DNA of 64,000 bases from an uncultured Dehalococcoidia bacterium. GTDB lineage: Bacteria; Chloroflexota; Dehalococcoidia; Lucifugimonadales; UBA1127. A program made the translations under genes and the position numbers. Where the stretch lies: assembly GCA_951812285.1 (NCBI GenBank), contig OX638292.1:124001-188000 (forward strand), given 5' to 3'. This document shows positions 33,011 through 41,862 of the stretch, piece after piece. Numbering within the stretch: the stretch's first letter is position 1; every line of letters starts with the position of its first letter. The notes under the pieces were generated by a model, which searched no databases, was not told the DNA's origin, and saw only the letters and a list, made by a program, of their open reading frames with translations.

Positions 33011-33493
33011 CTACAACAGACTAAACGCTTGTCCTGGAGAAACTACTTTTAGGTCATACTTTTCCATGAAGCCGCAGGAAGCTAAGTCGTCCCGGAGTGC
33101 ACCGTCTGTCGTCACTAGAATCGCACCCGTTTCCGCTGCAATCCGGACAAGAAAGGTGTCGTCCTGGCTACCACTCGGAATCGATCCTTCGTCGTCCAGA
33201 ATCGGCGCAGCGTGACCAATCCCATCCACCTTCCCATGAATTGAGAGGGTGTTTCGTAGCAAATTAATGAGGAACGGACCTAGGTCGGGATGGCGATAAC
33301 CGGGTGAGTACAGTTGTCTATAATATTTGTCCCAGAGAATGTCATCTACCACGATAGTATGACAAATCTGAATTATCTGAAGAATTAGATCAGCATACAC
33401 AGGGTCGGTGTTCCCAAATTCGTCCTGCCCCTGCTGTGCCAAGATCACCACGTTCTCATCAAGTATGAATCTCGGGTTCATTCCGGGAGTCAT
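33011..33493 (-). CDS. PIN-like nuclease, partner of the upstream ATPase
   Basis: PIN domains are metal-dependent RNases. The 160 residues show the first acid in RFILDENVVIL (Asp12), and the conserved later acids in SQDDTFLVRIAAETGAILVT (Asp111/112) and TTDGALRDDL (Asp130). The middle part, VDDILWDKYYRQLYSPGYRH, is unlike VapC and suggests the longer COG5378/DUF4411-like PIN type. The start overlaps the ATPase stop by four bases (ATGA), so the two are translationally coupled. Base composition is lower in GC than the surroundings. It is not preceded by an antitoxin-sized gene; the ATPase may be its control partner. Confidence 0.75.
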   Translation of the reverse strand: MTPGMNPRFILDENVVILAQQGQDEFGNTDPVYADLILQIIQICHTIVVDDILWDKYYRQLYSPGYRHPDLGPFLINLLRNTLSIHGKVDGIGHAAPILDDEGSIPSGSQDDTFLVRIAAETGAILVTTDGALRDDLASCGFMEKYDLKVVSPGQAFSLL

Positions 33494-34731
33494 GCCTTGG
33501 CGCGCAGAGCTTCAACGTACCGCCGCATTTCGTCTAGGTCGGTCTCAAAGAAGCCCCTCAGTCCCCCACGAACTTGACCCTTATCCGTGACCTCAATCTT
33601 GTTGGCCGTGCAAACCCCCTGTTTGTCCTTCTCAAATGAGTAGATCGAGAGTTCGTCAGCAGATAGCTTTCCCTCTGCAACCAAGGTTAGCAGTCGTCCG
33701 GCAATGTGCTCACTGTGTGTAGTAAGGATCAATTGTTTACGTCCGGCTTTGGCCTCTTCAGCCAACACCGACGCCAATTCGGCCTGTGCTCTGGGGTGTA
33801 AGTGAATCTCAGGTTCTTCTATTAACGTCGTTGCTCCGGGGACAGTCCTGATTAGCTCGAACAAAAGGTGGACAAGCGCATTGGTACCGAAACCCTCCGC
33901 TGATAGGCTAATGTCACCGGCAAGACTCTCGGACACGGGCTTTGCAGATTGAGGAGGAACGGTGTCTACTCTGAAGCCGACACCAGTAATCTGTCTCATC
34001 AATATTGAAACAGTCTCCACTAGATTGCGAGAATAAGCTAGTGTTGTTACAGTGTTTTCTTCCTGTTCGCCTAAGCCCCTAGTCCCAAAGATGTCGTCGT
34101 GAGACACGGGCCCCAACGCGTAAACCCCTCGCGTTAATCCCCTTGCCGCCGGAACCACCTTCAATCTTGCAAGCGCTTCTGCAGGGGCATGAGACAATTG
34201 GTCCAATGTTGATAGTGACGGTTCAATCTCGCCCTGACGTGGGCCGACATGAAAGCTGTTCACAGCGTATTCTGGGATATACGCATATCGGCCTTCCGGC
34301 GTTCGTACTTCATGGCGGCGGCTATTGGAGTCAAAAGTAATGAAGTATACTTGGTTATTGACAATAAACTCTGTTGATCCACGGTTGGCTACTAAAGTGG
34401 CTTGTTCAGAATACTCTAGGTCAATGTAAAAGTTGACAGGCCCATGGATTTCTTCAGAGTCAATATGCGAATGCATTGACAATGTTAGACGAACATTCTT
34501 GGGGTAGAGGTCAGTGCCTCGCAGCACTAATGCTTCTGGCGCAAACCGGATTAATTCATCATCCAAACTAAGGCGGGTGGTATCAAGTCTTGATTGCTTT
34601 AGCAGAAGTAGTGCTTGTAGGACGGCCGTTTTACCGGTTCCGTTTGGGCCGATTAACACCGTAATCAGCTTAGAGTCCAAGCTGACCTTGCGGAAGCACT
34701 TGAAGTTTTGCAGGGAAATGTTCGTTATCAC
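33490..34731 (-). CDS. AAA/ABC-type ATPase, OLD/RecF-like
   Basis: The 413 residues, from GTG at 34731, begin ITNISLQNFKCFRKVSLD with Walker A GPNGTGKTAVLQALLLL. The C-terminal part has SAEGFGTNALVHLLFELI (signature-like), Walker B TTLIEEPEIHLHPRAQAEL and the H-loop LTTHSEHIAGRLL. The arrangement is the AAA_15/AAA_21 type found in OLD nucleases and defence systems, but no Toprim domain follows; the partner is the PIN protein downstream. GAGG eight bases ahead supports the GTG start. Many Asn/Ile/Lys codons and lower GC suggest horizontal transfer. Confidence 0.85.
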   Translation of the reverse strand: MITNISLQNFKCFRKVSLDSKLITVLIGPNGTGKTAVLQALLLLKQSRLDTTRLSLDDELIRFAPEALVLRGTDLYPKNVRLTLSMHSHIDSEEIHGPVNFYIDLEYSEQATLVANRGSTEFIVNNQVYFITFDSNSRRHEVRTPEGRYAYIPEYAVNSFHVGPRQGEIEPSLSTLDQLSHAPAEALARLKVVPAARGLTRGVYALGPVSHDDIFGTRGLGEQEENTVTTLAYSRNLVETVSILMRQITGVGFRVDTVPPQSAKPVSESLAGDISLSAEGFGTNALVHLLFELIRTVPGATTLIEEPEIHLHPRAQAELASVLAEEAKAGRKQLILTTHSEHIAGRLLTLVAEGKLSADELSIYSFEKDKQGVCTANKIEVTDKGQVRGGLRGFFETDLDEMRRYVEALRAKA

Positions 34732-34751
34732 TGATGCACCCTCAGAGTTGG

Positions 34752-34760
34752 ATTATAGCA
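34752..34760 (-). promoter_or_regulatory. Extended -10 promoter of the ATPase-PIN cassette
   Basis: On the minus strand TGCTATAAT carries a perfect TATAAT with the TGn extension. No -35 is present, as expected for an extended -10 promoter. Transcription would start about 15 bases before the GTG. Confidence 0.6.
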
Positions 34761-34779
34761 TCCTCGACTCCTCATCCCC

Positions 34780-36135
34780 CTACTCCGCCCCAGCCCCACG
34801 CCCCCCAACCCACCGCAACACCACGTACCCCACAATCCCCGCCACCACCGACGCCGAGAACACCCCCATCTTCGCCAGGTCCACGAGCTCCCGTTCGTCG
34901 AACGCTATGCCCGAGATGAAGATGGACACCGTGAACCCAATCCCCGCCAGCAGCGAGACCCCGAACACATGCGCCCACGTGACGTTCGCCGGCAGCCGCC
35001 CGATGCCCACCTTCACCGCCAGCCACGCCATCCCAAACACGCCGATGACCTTGCCTGCCGTCAGCCCCAGAAAGACCCCCAGCGTGATCGGGCTCTCCAC
35101 CGCCGCCGAAATCGTGCCCGTCGTGAAGACGATCCCCGCGTTCGCCAGCGCGAAGAGCGGCAGGATGGCGAAGCTCACCCACGGGTGCACCTGCCGTTCC
35201 AGCCGCTCCAGCGGCCCCTCCGTTTCCCCGCTCAGCCGCTCGATTTCCCCGACAATCGCCTCTGCCTCCTCCTCGTTCCCCTGCGCAATCTCCGACCTGA
35301 ATTCCGTGAGGAGTTGGTCTACCGACCCCGCATAGTCCTGCCGCCGTACCTGCGGCGTCGACGGCACCAGTGCCGCGATCGCCACCCCAGCCAGCGTCGC
35401 GTGGATCCCTGACTCCAGCAGGAAGAGCCAAACGATGACCGCCAGGATGGCGTAGAAAGCAACGGAACGTATCCCGATGCGGATGCACAGCGCCATGACC
35501 GCAAAGACCGCCAGCGCCAGCCCAAGGTCCGTCCAGCTGATGGCATCCGAGTAGAACAGCGCGATGACCGTTATGGCCCCCAGGTCGTCCGCCACCGCAA
35601 GCCCCAGCAGGAACACTCGCAGTTCGCCGGGAATCCGCCGCCCTAGCAGCGCCAGCACCCCCAGCGCGAACGCGATGTCCGTCGCCATCGGAATGCCCCA
35701 CCCGGCGGCCCCTTCGCCCGTGCCGTTGAATGCGAAGTAGATGAGCGCCGGTCCCGCCATGCCGCCCACCGCCGCCGTCGCCGGCAGCAGCGCCCGCCGC
35801 ACGCTCGACAGCTCCCCGTGCAACAGCTCGCGTTTGATCTCCAGCCCCACCACGAAGAAGAAGATCGCCATCAGTCCGTCGTTGACCAGGTGCTCGAGGT
35901 CCTCGTCCGGGTGAAAGATTGCGATGTCGAACGAGACATGGTTGTGCCAGAACGTGAAGTAGCCGTCCGACCACGGCGTGTTCGCCCACACCAACGCCGC
36001 CACCGCGCCCGCCAGGAGCACAAACGCCCCCAACTCCTCCGTGTGGATGAAGTTCTGGACGGGTACCCGCAGCGCCTTCACCAGGCTGGAGGGTCCCTGA
36101 AACCCCCTCACCCACCGTGCAAATTGGTCCATCAC
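34780..36135 (-). CDS. nhaA: Na+/H+ antiporter NhaA
   Basis: NhaA exports sodium in exchange for protons and controls pH and salt balance, consistent with a saline habitat. The 451 residues have about twelve helices. Signatures are EELGAFVLLAGAVAALVWAN, VNDGLMAIFFFVVGLEIKREL, PMATDIAFALGVLALLGRR and the paired aspartates of LAVADDLGAITVIALFYSD. A hydrophilic insert of about 60 residues (QVRRQDYAGSVDQ through LERQVHPW) is typical of the longer subfamily. The gene ends 22 bp from the ATPase promoter. Confidence 0.95.
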   Translation of the reverse strand: MMDQFARWVRGFQGPSSLVKALRVPVQNFIHTEELGAFVLLAGAVAALVWANTPWSDGYFTFWHNHVSFDIAIFHPDEDLEHLVNDGLMAIFFFVVGLEIKRELLHGELSSVRRALLPATAAVGGMAGPALIYFAFNGTGEGAAGWGIPMATDIAFALGVLALLGRRIPGELRVFLLGLAVADDLGAITVIALFYSDAISWTDLGLALAVFAVMALCIRIGIRSVAFYAILAVIVWLFLLESGIHATLAGVAIAALVPSTPQVRRQDYAGSVDQLLTEFRSEIAQGNEEEAEAIVGEIERLSGETEGPLERLERQVHPWVSFAILPLFALANAGIVFTTGTISAAVESPITLGVFLGLTAGKVIGVFGMAWLAVKVGIGRLPANVTWAHVFGVSLLAGIGFTVSIFISGIAFDERELVDLAKMGVFSASVVAGIVGYVVLRWVGGRGAGAE

Positions 36136-36169
36136 CTGTTGCGCTCCAGATGGAGATACATGCCCGTTG

Positions 36170-37000
36170 CTAGTGTACTTCGTGCCCGCCGGCCATGTTG
36201 ATCGCCTGCCCCGTCACGTAGTCTGCCTCGTCGCTCGACAGGAACGCCGCCAGCCGCGCGATGTCCGCCGCCACCGCCAGCCGTCCCAGCGGGATCGTCG
36301 CCGACCGGTCGCGCACCATGAACGCCCTGTGCTCCATCGCGGACTGCCCCTCCGGCGCCGTCGCCGCCGCGATGTAGTCCACCCGCTCCGTGTCCACCAG
36401 CCCCGGGCAAATCGCGTTCACCGTGATCCCGTACTGCGCAATCTCCAGCGCTAGGCTTTGCGTGAACCCAATCACCGCAAACTTGCTCGCGCAGTACGCC
36501 GCGTACGTCGCCGTCCCCGTCTTCCCCGCGCGTGATGACATCGTGATGATCCGGCCTCCCCCGCCGCGCGCAATCATGTGCCGCGCCGCCGCCTGGCACA
36601 CCAGCCATGTCCCCTTCACGTTCACCCGCTGCACCAGGTCGAAGTCCTCTTCCGTCACCTCGACCACCGGTTTCCGGTCCCCGCCGGGCCGCGAGCCCGC
36701 GTTCGATACGACGATGTCGATCTTGCCGAACTCCGCCACCGCCTCGGCGTACATCGCCTGCACCTGCGCCGAGTCCGATACGTCCGCGATGATCGCCTTC
36801 GATCGGCGCCCCATCGCCTCGATCTCCTCCACCACCGACGACACGCCCTGCCACGGCCGGTCCGGGTACGGTATCGCCGTGAAGTCATTGACGATCACGT
36901 CCGCGCCCTCACTTGCCAGCCGGGTCGCAATCCCCCGGCCCATCCCATTCTCACCGCCCGCCCCCGTAACCAGCGCAACCTTTCCCTCAAGTCCGTACAT
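36170..37000 (-). CDS. Short-chain dehydrogenase/reductase (SDR)
   Basis: The 276 residues are a classical SDR. The cofactor motif is VTGAGGENGMGRGIA, with ADVS and NAGSRPGG in the nucleotide site, the catalytic Ser in TMSSRAG, and the YxxxK pair in YAAYCASKFAV. The later part, ICPGLVDTERVDY, is typical. Asp in NDFTAIP at the end of the second strand points toward NAD, but the insertion there makes this uncertain. nhaA follows 34 bp downstream on the same strand; the substrate is unknown. Confidence 0.9.
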   Translation of the reverse strand: MYGLEGKVALVTGAGGENGMGRGIATRLASEGADVIVNDFTAIPYPDRPWQGVSSVVEEIEAMGRRSKAIIADVSDSAQVQAMYAEAVAEFGKIDIVVSNAGSRPGGDRKPVVEVTEEDFDLVQRVNVKGTWLVCQAAARHMIARGGGGRIITMSSRAGKTGTATYAAYCASKFAVIGFTQSLALEIAQYGITVNAICPGLVDTERVDYIAAATAPEGQSAMEHRAFMVRDRSATIPLGRLAVAADIARLAAFLSSDEADYVTGQAINMAGGHEVH

Positions 37001-37021
37001 CTCTGCCTCTCTCCTGCCACA

Positions 37022-37500
37022 AATTCGTCATCACCCAGCAGCCTGCCCCGTACACCAATGCAGGGGCGGGAACCTCACCCTTACCAACCACCAACCTACC
37101 CCCTCCGCGACGTTCCCTATCCCCTCTGCGTCACTCCTGCCCCTTCCCCATCGTCATTCCTGCCCCCCCTTTCGTCATTCCTGCGAAGGCAGGAATCCAG
37201 AGGGACAGGGGCGTGGCGGCAATCCACACCACCAACCCTAGTAACTTTACCCTGCCTCTTCGCCTCCATCCCGGCGGAAGCCGGGATCCAGGGGAGGGGG
37301 ATGCCCTCTACCAACCACCGCCGCCACTCCCGTCCCTCATCCGCGTCATTCCTGCGAAAGCAGAGCCTGCCCCCGCGAAAGCGGGGGAATCCAGAGGGGC
37401 CGGGGATGTGGGGCATCCCCTCCACGCAACGTCGTAAAGGAACTCCAACCCCCTCCGCCTCCATCCCGGCAGAAGCCGGGATCCATGGGCGGGGCCCCCT
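37022..37500. repeat. Repeat cluster between the SDR and methyltransferase genes
   Basis: No gene is supported in 37001-37597. Units of family A lie near 37122-37210 (with two partial heads, CGTCACTCCTGCC and CGTCATTCCTGCC, then a full TTCCTGC-GAAG-GCAGGAA), 37260-37300, 37345-37402 (nested) and 37455-37495. A degenerate GCCCCGTACACC palindrome lies near 37045. The remaining 100 bp up to 37597 is C-rich and empty. Confidence 0.85.
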
Positions 37501-37597
37501 CAACAACCCCCATCGCGAAACCCGAACCCCTAAACCGTCCTTCCCGCGCGGAGCACATCCCCCCAACCAACGCTCCCACAACCACGAAGCCCCGTCG

Positions 37598-38392
37598 CTA
37601 CGGCTCGTCCAACCGCTTCACTGCCCGTTCATTCCTGCGGGCCACCATGCGAGCCAGTCCCAGGGTTCGCCCCGCGTCCAGCCTCAGCATGTCCGCCTCG
37701 TCCATGGGCGTGCCGCGCCGTTCCGAGGTCACCAGCGCCGACGCCATCCAGTACTTCCAGCCGTCGACGAGCATGTCGCTGCGCTCCAGCGTCACCAACC
37801 CGCTCCGTTCCCAGTGGCGCCTCCACCATGCCGGGCTGTGGAGGCAGTAGAACGCCGGCTCCCAGTATGGCCGGAGGTGTTCCGGCGGCTCGTCCGAGGT
37901 CATTTCCTCGACCAGCCCGGCCACGACGATTCCCATCTGCCCACCCGGCTTGACCAGTCGGGCCATGTACGCCTCCAGGTAGAGGTCGTCCGTCCCGAAG
38001 TATTGGTACGCGTCGACGCACACCATCGCATCGAAAAACTCGTCGGCGAACGGCAGCGCATGCGCATCGGCATGAATGGGGTACACGCTGTCTTCAACAC
38101 CGGCGTCGCGTATGCGCCCGAAGTTGGCGCTGGCGTCAATCCACAGGTCCGTCGCCCATACCTGCACCCCGTACTCCTTCGCAAGGAATATGGAGCTCAA
38201 CGCCTTGCCGCAACCCATGTCCAGGACCCGCATTCCGGGTTTGAGGTCCATGCTCTCCGCCAGCCACTCCGTCAGCAGAAGGGCATTCGGGCCCATCATG
38301 TTGTCCATCACCCATTCGGCGTCATACTTGGCCGAGCGGGGAAATGCGGTCGGATTGAAGAGGCCCTCCCGTCCTGCATCGCTGCCCTGCAA
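37598..38392 (-). CDS. SAM-dependent methyltransferase
   Basis: A class I methyltransferase of 264 residues, starting at TTG 38392. GGAGGCGAAG lies six bases ahead and itself derives from the edge of a palindromic repeat. The fold signature is RVLDMGCGKALSSIFLA (motif I), QVWATDLWI (motif II), ADAHALPFADEFFDAMVCVD (motif III/IV) and KPGGQMGIV. The N-terminal NPTAFPRSAKYDAEW and NMMGPNALLLTEWL recur in a subgroup whose substrates are unknown. A longer start at 38467 would translate the repeat and is not favoured. Confidence 0.85.
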   Translation of the reverse strand: MQGSDAGREGLFNPTAFPRSAKYDAEWVMDNMMGPNALLLTEWLAESMDLKPGMRVLDMGCGKALSSIFLAKEYGVQVWATDLWIDASANFGRIRDAGVEDSVYPIHADAHALPFADEFFDAMVCVDAYQYFGTDDLYLEAYMARLVKPGGQMGIVVAGLVEEMTSDEPPEHLRPYWEPAFYCLHSPAWWRRHWERSGLVTLERSDMLVDGWKYWMASALVTSERRGTPMDEADMLRLDAGRTLGLARMVARRNERAVKRLDEP

Positions 38393-38395
38393 ACT

Positions 38396-38462
38396 TCGCC
38401 TCCATACCCGCGTAGAGCTTGCCCCGAACCCCGATACCTGGCCGGCATCCAGGGCGAGGAGG
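38396..38462. repeat. Degenerate palindromic repeat A at the methyltransferase start
   Basis: CCTCCATACCCGCG, GCCCCGAACCCCGATAC and GGCATCCAGGGCGAGG are the three parts of a nested unit with mismatches in each arm. Its outer edge supplies the GGAGG ribosome-binding site read on the minus strand. Confidence 0.6.
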
Positions 38463-38469
38463 GGCAAAC

Positions 38470-38552
38470 CCTGACACTACCCCATTGCCCTCAACCCACG
38501 CTCCCCGCTACCGTCCTCCCATGGTAATAGCAATCCACCACCGCAACCACAT
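38470..38552. repeat. Repeat C (promoter-like)
   Basis: The segment CTGACAC...TTGCCC...GCTACC...CCCATG matches 40137-40194 and 30640-30725. TTGCCC is 18 bp from TACCGT, similar to the malic-enzyme promoter. The downstream part, ATCCACCACCGCAACCACAT, is shared with the 30.7-kb copy. Confidence 0.5.
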
Positions 38553-38835
38553 CGAGGGGCGCCCCCACGCCGCCGGCGACATCAACGTTTTCGTTGCAAG
38601 CACGTCCCGCATCAATCGCGTTGAGCCGGTCCGTAAGCAGGGAGGGCGGAGGATCCCCCTGCAAGAAAATTCTCGTGTTGTAGCTAAAATGTGCCGCATC
38701 CGCTACAAGACATGGCAGGTTGTTTTGCCATTCAACCTCATAACCCGCCACCAACTATCTTGTTGCCAAAGCCCGGTACGCCACCCCTGCCCCCGCTTGC
38801 GTTATCCCTACTCCTGCTTGCGTTATCCCTACCCC

Positions 38836-38925
38836 CTGGCGTCATTCCTGCCCCCCTTTCGTCATTCCTGCGAAGCATGCCCCGTACCCCGATACGGGGG
38901 CAGGAATCCAGAGGGGTGTGGGGGG
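38836..38925. repeat. Nested palindromic repeat A with partial heads
   Basis: Partial CGTCATTCCTGCC copies are followed by CGTCATTCCTGCGAAG, an inserted GCCCCGTACC/GATACGGGG palindrome and the tail GCAGGAATCCAGAGGGG. The 38553-38835 stretch before it holds no supported gene. Confidence 0.8.
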
Positions 38926-38987
38926 TGGGGTACCTCGAAGCCCAAGAGCTTACACGGAAGTACAGGCCCGACGGTCGCGACCACGCC

Positions 38988-40064
38988 CTACGCCGCAAAC
39001 GCGTCCAGTGCCTCCAGGTCCCACGCCAGCCCCAGCCCCGGCTTGTCCGTCAGGATGATCTCCCCGTTCTCGATGGCTGGGACCTCCTGGAACAGCGCCG
39101 CGCTCCAGGGCATGTTCTCGACGGTCAACCCGTTCGGGATCGCCACCATTGTGTGCGCCAGGATCTCCGGCGCCAGGTGGCTCACCACCGGCAGGTTGAA
39201 CGCCTCCGCCATGTGCGCCGCCTTCATCCACTGCGTGATGCCCCCGGCCCGCAACAGGTCGATCATCACGATGTCGATGCTCCGGTGCTCCAGCATGTGC
39301 CGGAACGGCGCGATGCCGTAGTGGTACTCGCCCGCCGCCACCGGCATCGTCAGCGCGTCCGCGATTCGCGCCAAACCCGGGTAGTCGAGGTGGTCGGTCG
39401 GGTCCTCGAACCAGTACAGCCCGTACTCCTCCAACCGCCGCCCGATGCTGATCGACTGGTTGACGTCCCACCCCTGGTTGATGTCCACCATGATGTCCAC
39501 GCCGTCCCCGACGGCCTCCCGCATCACCCGGGCCCGCTCCAGCTCCGCGGCCGGCGTCTTCTCCCCGCCGAGCCGGAACTTCATGGAGGTGTACCCCTCC
39601 TCCACCAGACGAGCGCCCGTCGTAGCCAGCGCCTCCAGGTCGTAGGTGCGCCACAGGAAGCCGCTCGCGTAGCACGGCATCCTGTCCCGGTAGCCGCCCA
39701 GCAGCTTGTGCACCGGCTGCCCCAGCGCCTTCCCCTTGATGTCCCACAGCGCCACGTCGATGGCCGCCGATGCCCGCGTCACCATCCCCTCCGGCGACCC
39801 GCCGCCCACGGCCCGCAGCCGCTTCCCGATGGCCTCGATGTCCATCGGGTCGCTGCCGATGACCAGCTCCGTCAGCGCGTTCACCAGCTCCTGCAGCGGC
39901 TTCAGGATCACGTCGCTCACGAACCCCGCGTACCCAATCCCCTCGATGCCCTCGTCGGTCCGCAGCGTCAGCGTCACGAAGGGCGCCACGTTCGCCCCGC
40001 CCACCGGCGGCCCCGGCTCGCGAGGCACACACACGGCCCGCGTCTCATAGCTGACAATCTTCAT
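38988..40064 (-). CDS. Enolase-superfamily enzyme (mandelate racemase/muconate lactonizing group)
   Basis: Members abstract a proton next to a carboxylate in acid-sugar or aromatic catabolism. The ATG at 40064 (GGAGGGGCT ahead) gives 358 residues. Barrel features are TRASAAIDVALWDIKGKALG, the base motif as MKFRLGG (Lys-x-Arg), metal ligands in VDINQGWD, WFEDPTDH and AAGEYHYG, and His in VVSHLAPE. The KxR plus His pattern and 3-metal acids suggest a racemase/dehydratase subgroup; the exact substrate cannot be read. Confidence 0.9.
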   Translation of the reverse strand: MKIVSYETRAVCVPREPGPPVGGANVAPFVTLTLRTDEGIEGIGYAGFVSDVILKPLQELVNALTELVIGSDPMDIEAIGKRLRAVGGGSPEGMVTRASAAIDVALWDIKGKALGQPVHKLLGGYRDRMPCYASGFLWRTYDLEALATTGARLVEEGYTSMKFRLGGEKTPAAELERARVMREAVGDGVDIMVDINQGWDVNQSISIGRRLEEYGLYWFEDPTDHLDYPGLARIADALTMPVAAGEYHYGIAPFRHMLEHRSIDIVMIDLLRAGGITQWMKAAHMAEAFNLPVVSHLAPEILAHTMVAIPNGLTVENMPWSAALFQEVPAIENGEIILTDKPGLGLAWDLEALDAFAA

Positions 40065-40136
40065 AGCCCCTCCAGGAGTACAGCATGACCTTGGACGCGC
40101 ACAGGGTACGCGACACGCAGTCCTCCGCGAAACCCC

Positions 40137-40194
40137 AAACCCTGACACAGCGCCGTTGCCCCGAAGCGCAGCCCCTCGCTACCCTCACCCCATG
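40137..40194. repeat. Repeat C (promoter-like)
   Basis: CTGACACAGCGCCGTTGCCC then an 18-bp spacer and TACCCT, followed by CACCCCATGA. It aligns with 38470-38523 and 30640-30700. No gene begins directly downstream, and 40195-40315 is empty. Confidence 0.5.
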
Positions 40195-40315
40195 ACGACT
40201 GACGCAGTGCCCCGCAAGGAGACATCAAGATAATTTGGAAGAGAGACTTTCAGAAGGCGTTTCGAAGAAGTTCAGTCGTGGAGGTGAAGCGAACGCGACC
40301 GCGGCGCTTGGGGCG

Positions 40316-40786
40316 CTACAGGTCCCCGAGCCCCTGCGGCGGCCGCTCCGCCACCGGCTTGCCGAGGATCTCCTGCGCGAGCATGGCCTGCCGGAGCGTG
40401 TTCTTGTTCAGCACCTTGGCCGCCCCCGAGCGGCGCGCTCGCTGGCCCGCGACGGCCGCGGCCGGTCGCCGCTGCGCCGCCTGCGGAGGCGCTGCCTGCG
40501 TGGCGGAGGTTGCCCGAGGCGCCTGCTGGCGCGGGGCCTCCGGCTGTGGTCGCTCGACTTCATAGCCGGGCCCCTCCAGCGACGGCCCTTCCAGCGACCG
40601 CGGGTCAGACCCCACACGGTAAGCTTCAGCCGTGGTGGACGTCGGACGCTGCGGGGCGCGCGGCGGCTCCGGCGGGGGCGGTGGTTCGGCCGGAGACACG
40701 TCCTCGCCGCGCTCCATCGCCTCACGCACCTCCTGGATGCGCTCCTGCGCCCGCCGCCGAAGCTCTTCAAGCCTGCTGTTGGCCAT
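40316..40786 (-). CDS. Hypothetical protein of the flotillin operon
   Basis: I do not recognise a domain. The 156 residues have an N-terminal charged helix, MANSRLEELRRRAQERIQEV, likely a coiled coil. A long Pro/Ala-rich disordered middle follows (PAEPPPPPEPPRAP). A helical C-terminal segment, LNKNTLRQAMLAQEILGKPV, looks like a conserved short motif that could bind a partner. The gene follows floA after 27 bp on the same strand, so the product may act with flotillin and NfeD. Confidence 0.7.
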   Translation of the reverse strand: MANSRLEELRRRAQERIQEVREAMERGEDVSPAEPPPPPEPPRAPQRPTSTTAEAYRVGSDPRSLEGPSLEGPGYEVERPQPEAPRQQAPRATSATQAAPPQAAQRRPAAAVAGQRARRSGAAKVLNKNTLRQAMLAQEILGKPVAERPPQGLGDL

Positions 40787-40813
40787 ATCCGGTCCGCTCC
40801 TGCCGCCGATGCT

Positions 40814-41803
40814 CTACGGCTGGGTGCCCTCTTCCGGCTGGTCGCCCAGACTCTCGCGCATGGAGGTGTCCGCCTGGACGTTGCGCATGCGGTAGTAGTC
40901 CATGATGCCGAGGTTGCCTGCCCGGAAGGCCTCCGCCATCGCGCGGGGCACCTCCGCCTCGGCCTCCACGACGCGGGCCCGCATCTCCTGCGTCCGCGCC
41001 ACCATCTCCTGCTCCTGCGCGACGGCCATGGCGCGCCGCTGCTCTGCCCGTGCCTGAGCGATCTGCTTGTCCGCCTCGGCCTGGTCGATCTGCAGTTGCG
41101 CTCCGATGTTGCGCCCCACGTCCACGTCTGCAATGTCGATGGACAGGATCTCGAAGGCGGTCCCGGCGTCCAACCCGCCCGACAGCACCTTCCGCGAGAT
41201 CTGGTCCGGGTTCTCCAGCACGGCCTTGTGCGCGTCGGCCGAGCCGATCGCCGACACCGTGCCCTCGCCCACGCGGGCAAGGATGGTCTCCTCGCCGGCG
41301 CCTCCCACGAGGCGGTCCAGGTTCGCCCGCACCGTCACCCGCGCGACGGCGATGAGCTGGATCCCGTCCTTGGCCACTGCCGAAACCCGCGGCGTGTTGA
41401 TGACGCGCGGGTTGACGCTCGTCTGCACCGCCTGCAGCACGTCGCGGCCCGCAAGGTCGATGGCCGTCGCCCGCTGCCACGTCAGGTCGATGTTCGCCTT
41501 GTCTGCGGAGATCATGGCAGAGACCACGCGGCCCACGTTTCCGCCTGCCAGGTAGTGGGCTTCCATGTCGTTGATGTCCAGGTCAAGCCCCGCCTTGGTC
41601 GCGGAAATGAGCGGCTCGACGATGGCGTTCGGGTTCACCTTCCGCAGCCGCATGCCGATGAGGCTCAGCAGGCTGACCGGCACACCCGCGAAGATGGCGC
41701 TCAACCACAACCCGACCGGGATGAAGAAGAGGATGAGTCCTAGCGTGAAGATGATGGGAAGAATGAGAAGGAGCAGGACTATGATTCGTCCGATCCATGC
41801 CAT
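40814..41803 (-). CDS. floA: Flotillin-like protein FloA
   Basis: FloA forms oligomers in ordered membrane domains. The 329 residues start with two hydrophobic stretches ([20 protein letters not shown] and an adjacent segment). The SPFH domain includes [30 protein letters not shown] and [19 protein letters not shown] long Ala/Glu-rich helix ([18 protein letters not shown]) is the oligomerisation coiled coil. AGGAG lies before the ATG. nfeD lies 59 bp upstream on the same strand, the normal partner. Confidence 0.95.
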   Translation of the reverse strand: MAWIGRIIVLLLLILPIIFTLGLILFFIPVGLWLSAIFAGVPVSLLSLIGMRLRKVNPNAIVEPLISATKAGLDLDINDMEAHYLAGGNVGRVVSAMISADKANIDLTWQRATAIDLAGRDVLQAVQTSVNPRVINTPRVSAVAKDGIQLIAVARVTVRANLDRLVGGAGEETILARVGEGTVSAIGSADAHKAVLENPDQISRKVLSGGLDAGTAFEILSIDIADVDVGRNIGAQLQIDQAEADKQIAQARAEQRRAMAVAQEQEMVARTQEMRARVVEAEAEVPRAMAEAFRAGNLGIMDYYRMRNVQADTSMRESLGDQPEEGTQP

Positions 41804-41862
41804 GGTTGCATCTCCTAAGGTGCCTATTCTTGTGGTGGTGCGCTGTCCTCGCTGGGGGGATC

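Noticed and set aside
34772..36115. A 447-codon open frame on the same strand as nhaA in another phase
   Set aside because: Composition is Gly/Arg/Ala-rich nonsense; the nhaA frame has clear motifs.
37122..37500. CRISPR array
   Set aside because: Units are palindromes of variable length with irregular gaps and no unique spacers of constant size; no cas genes are present.
36578..38527. A 649-codon plus-strand frame spanning the SDR, repeat cluster and methyltransferase
   Set aside because: It reads through palindromic repeats and antisense to two supported genes; no family features.
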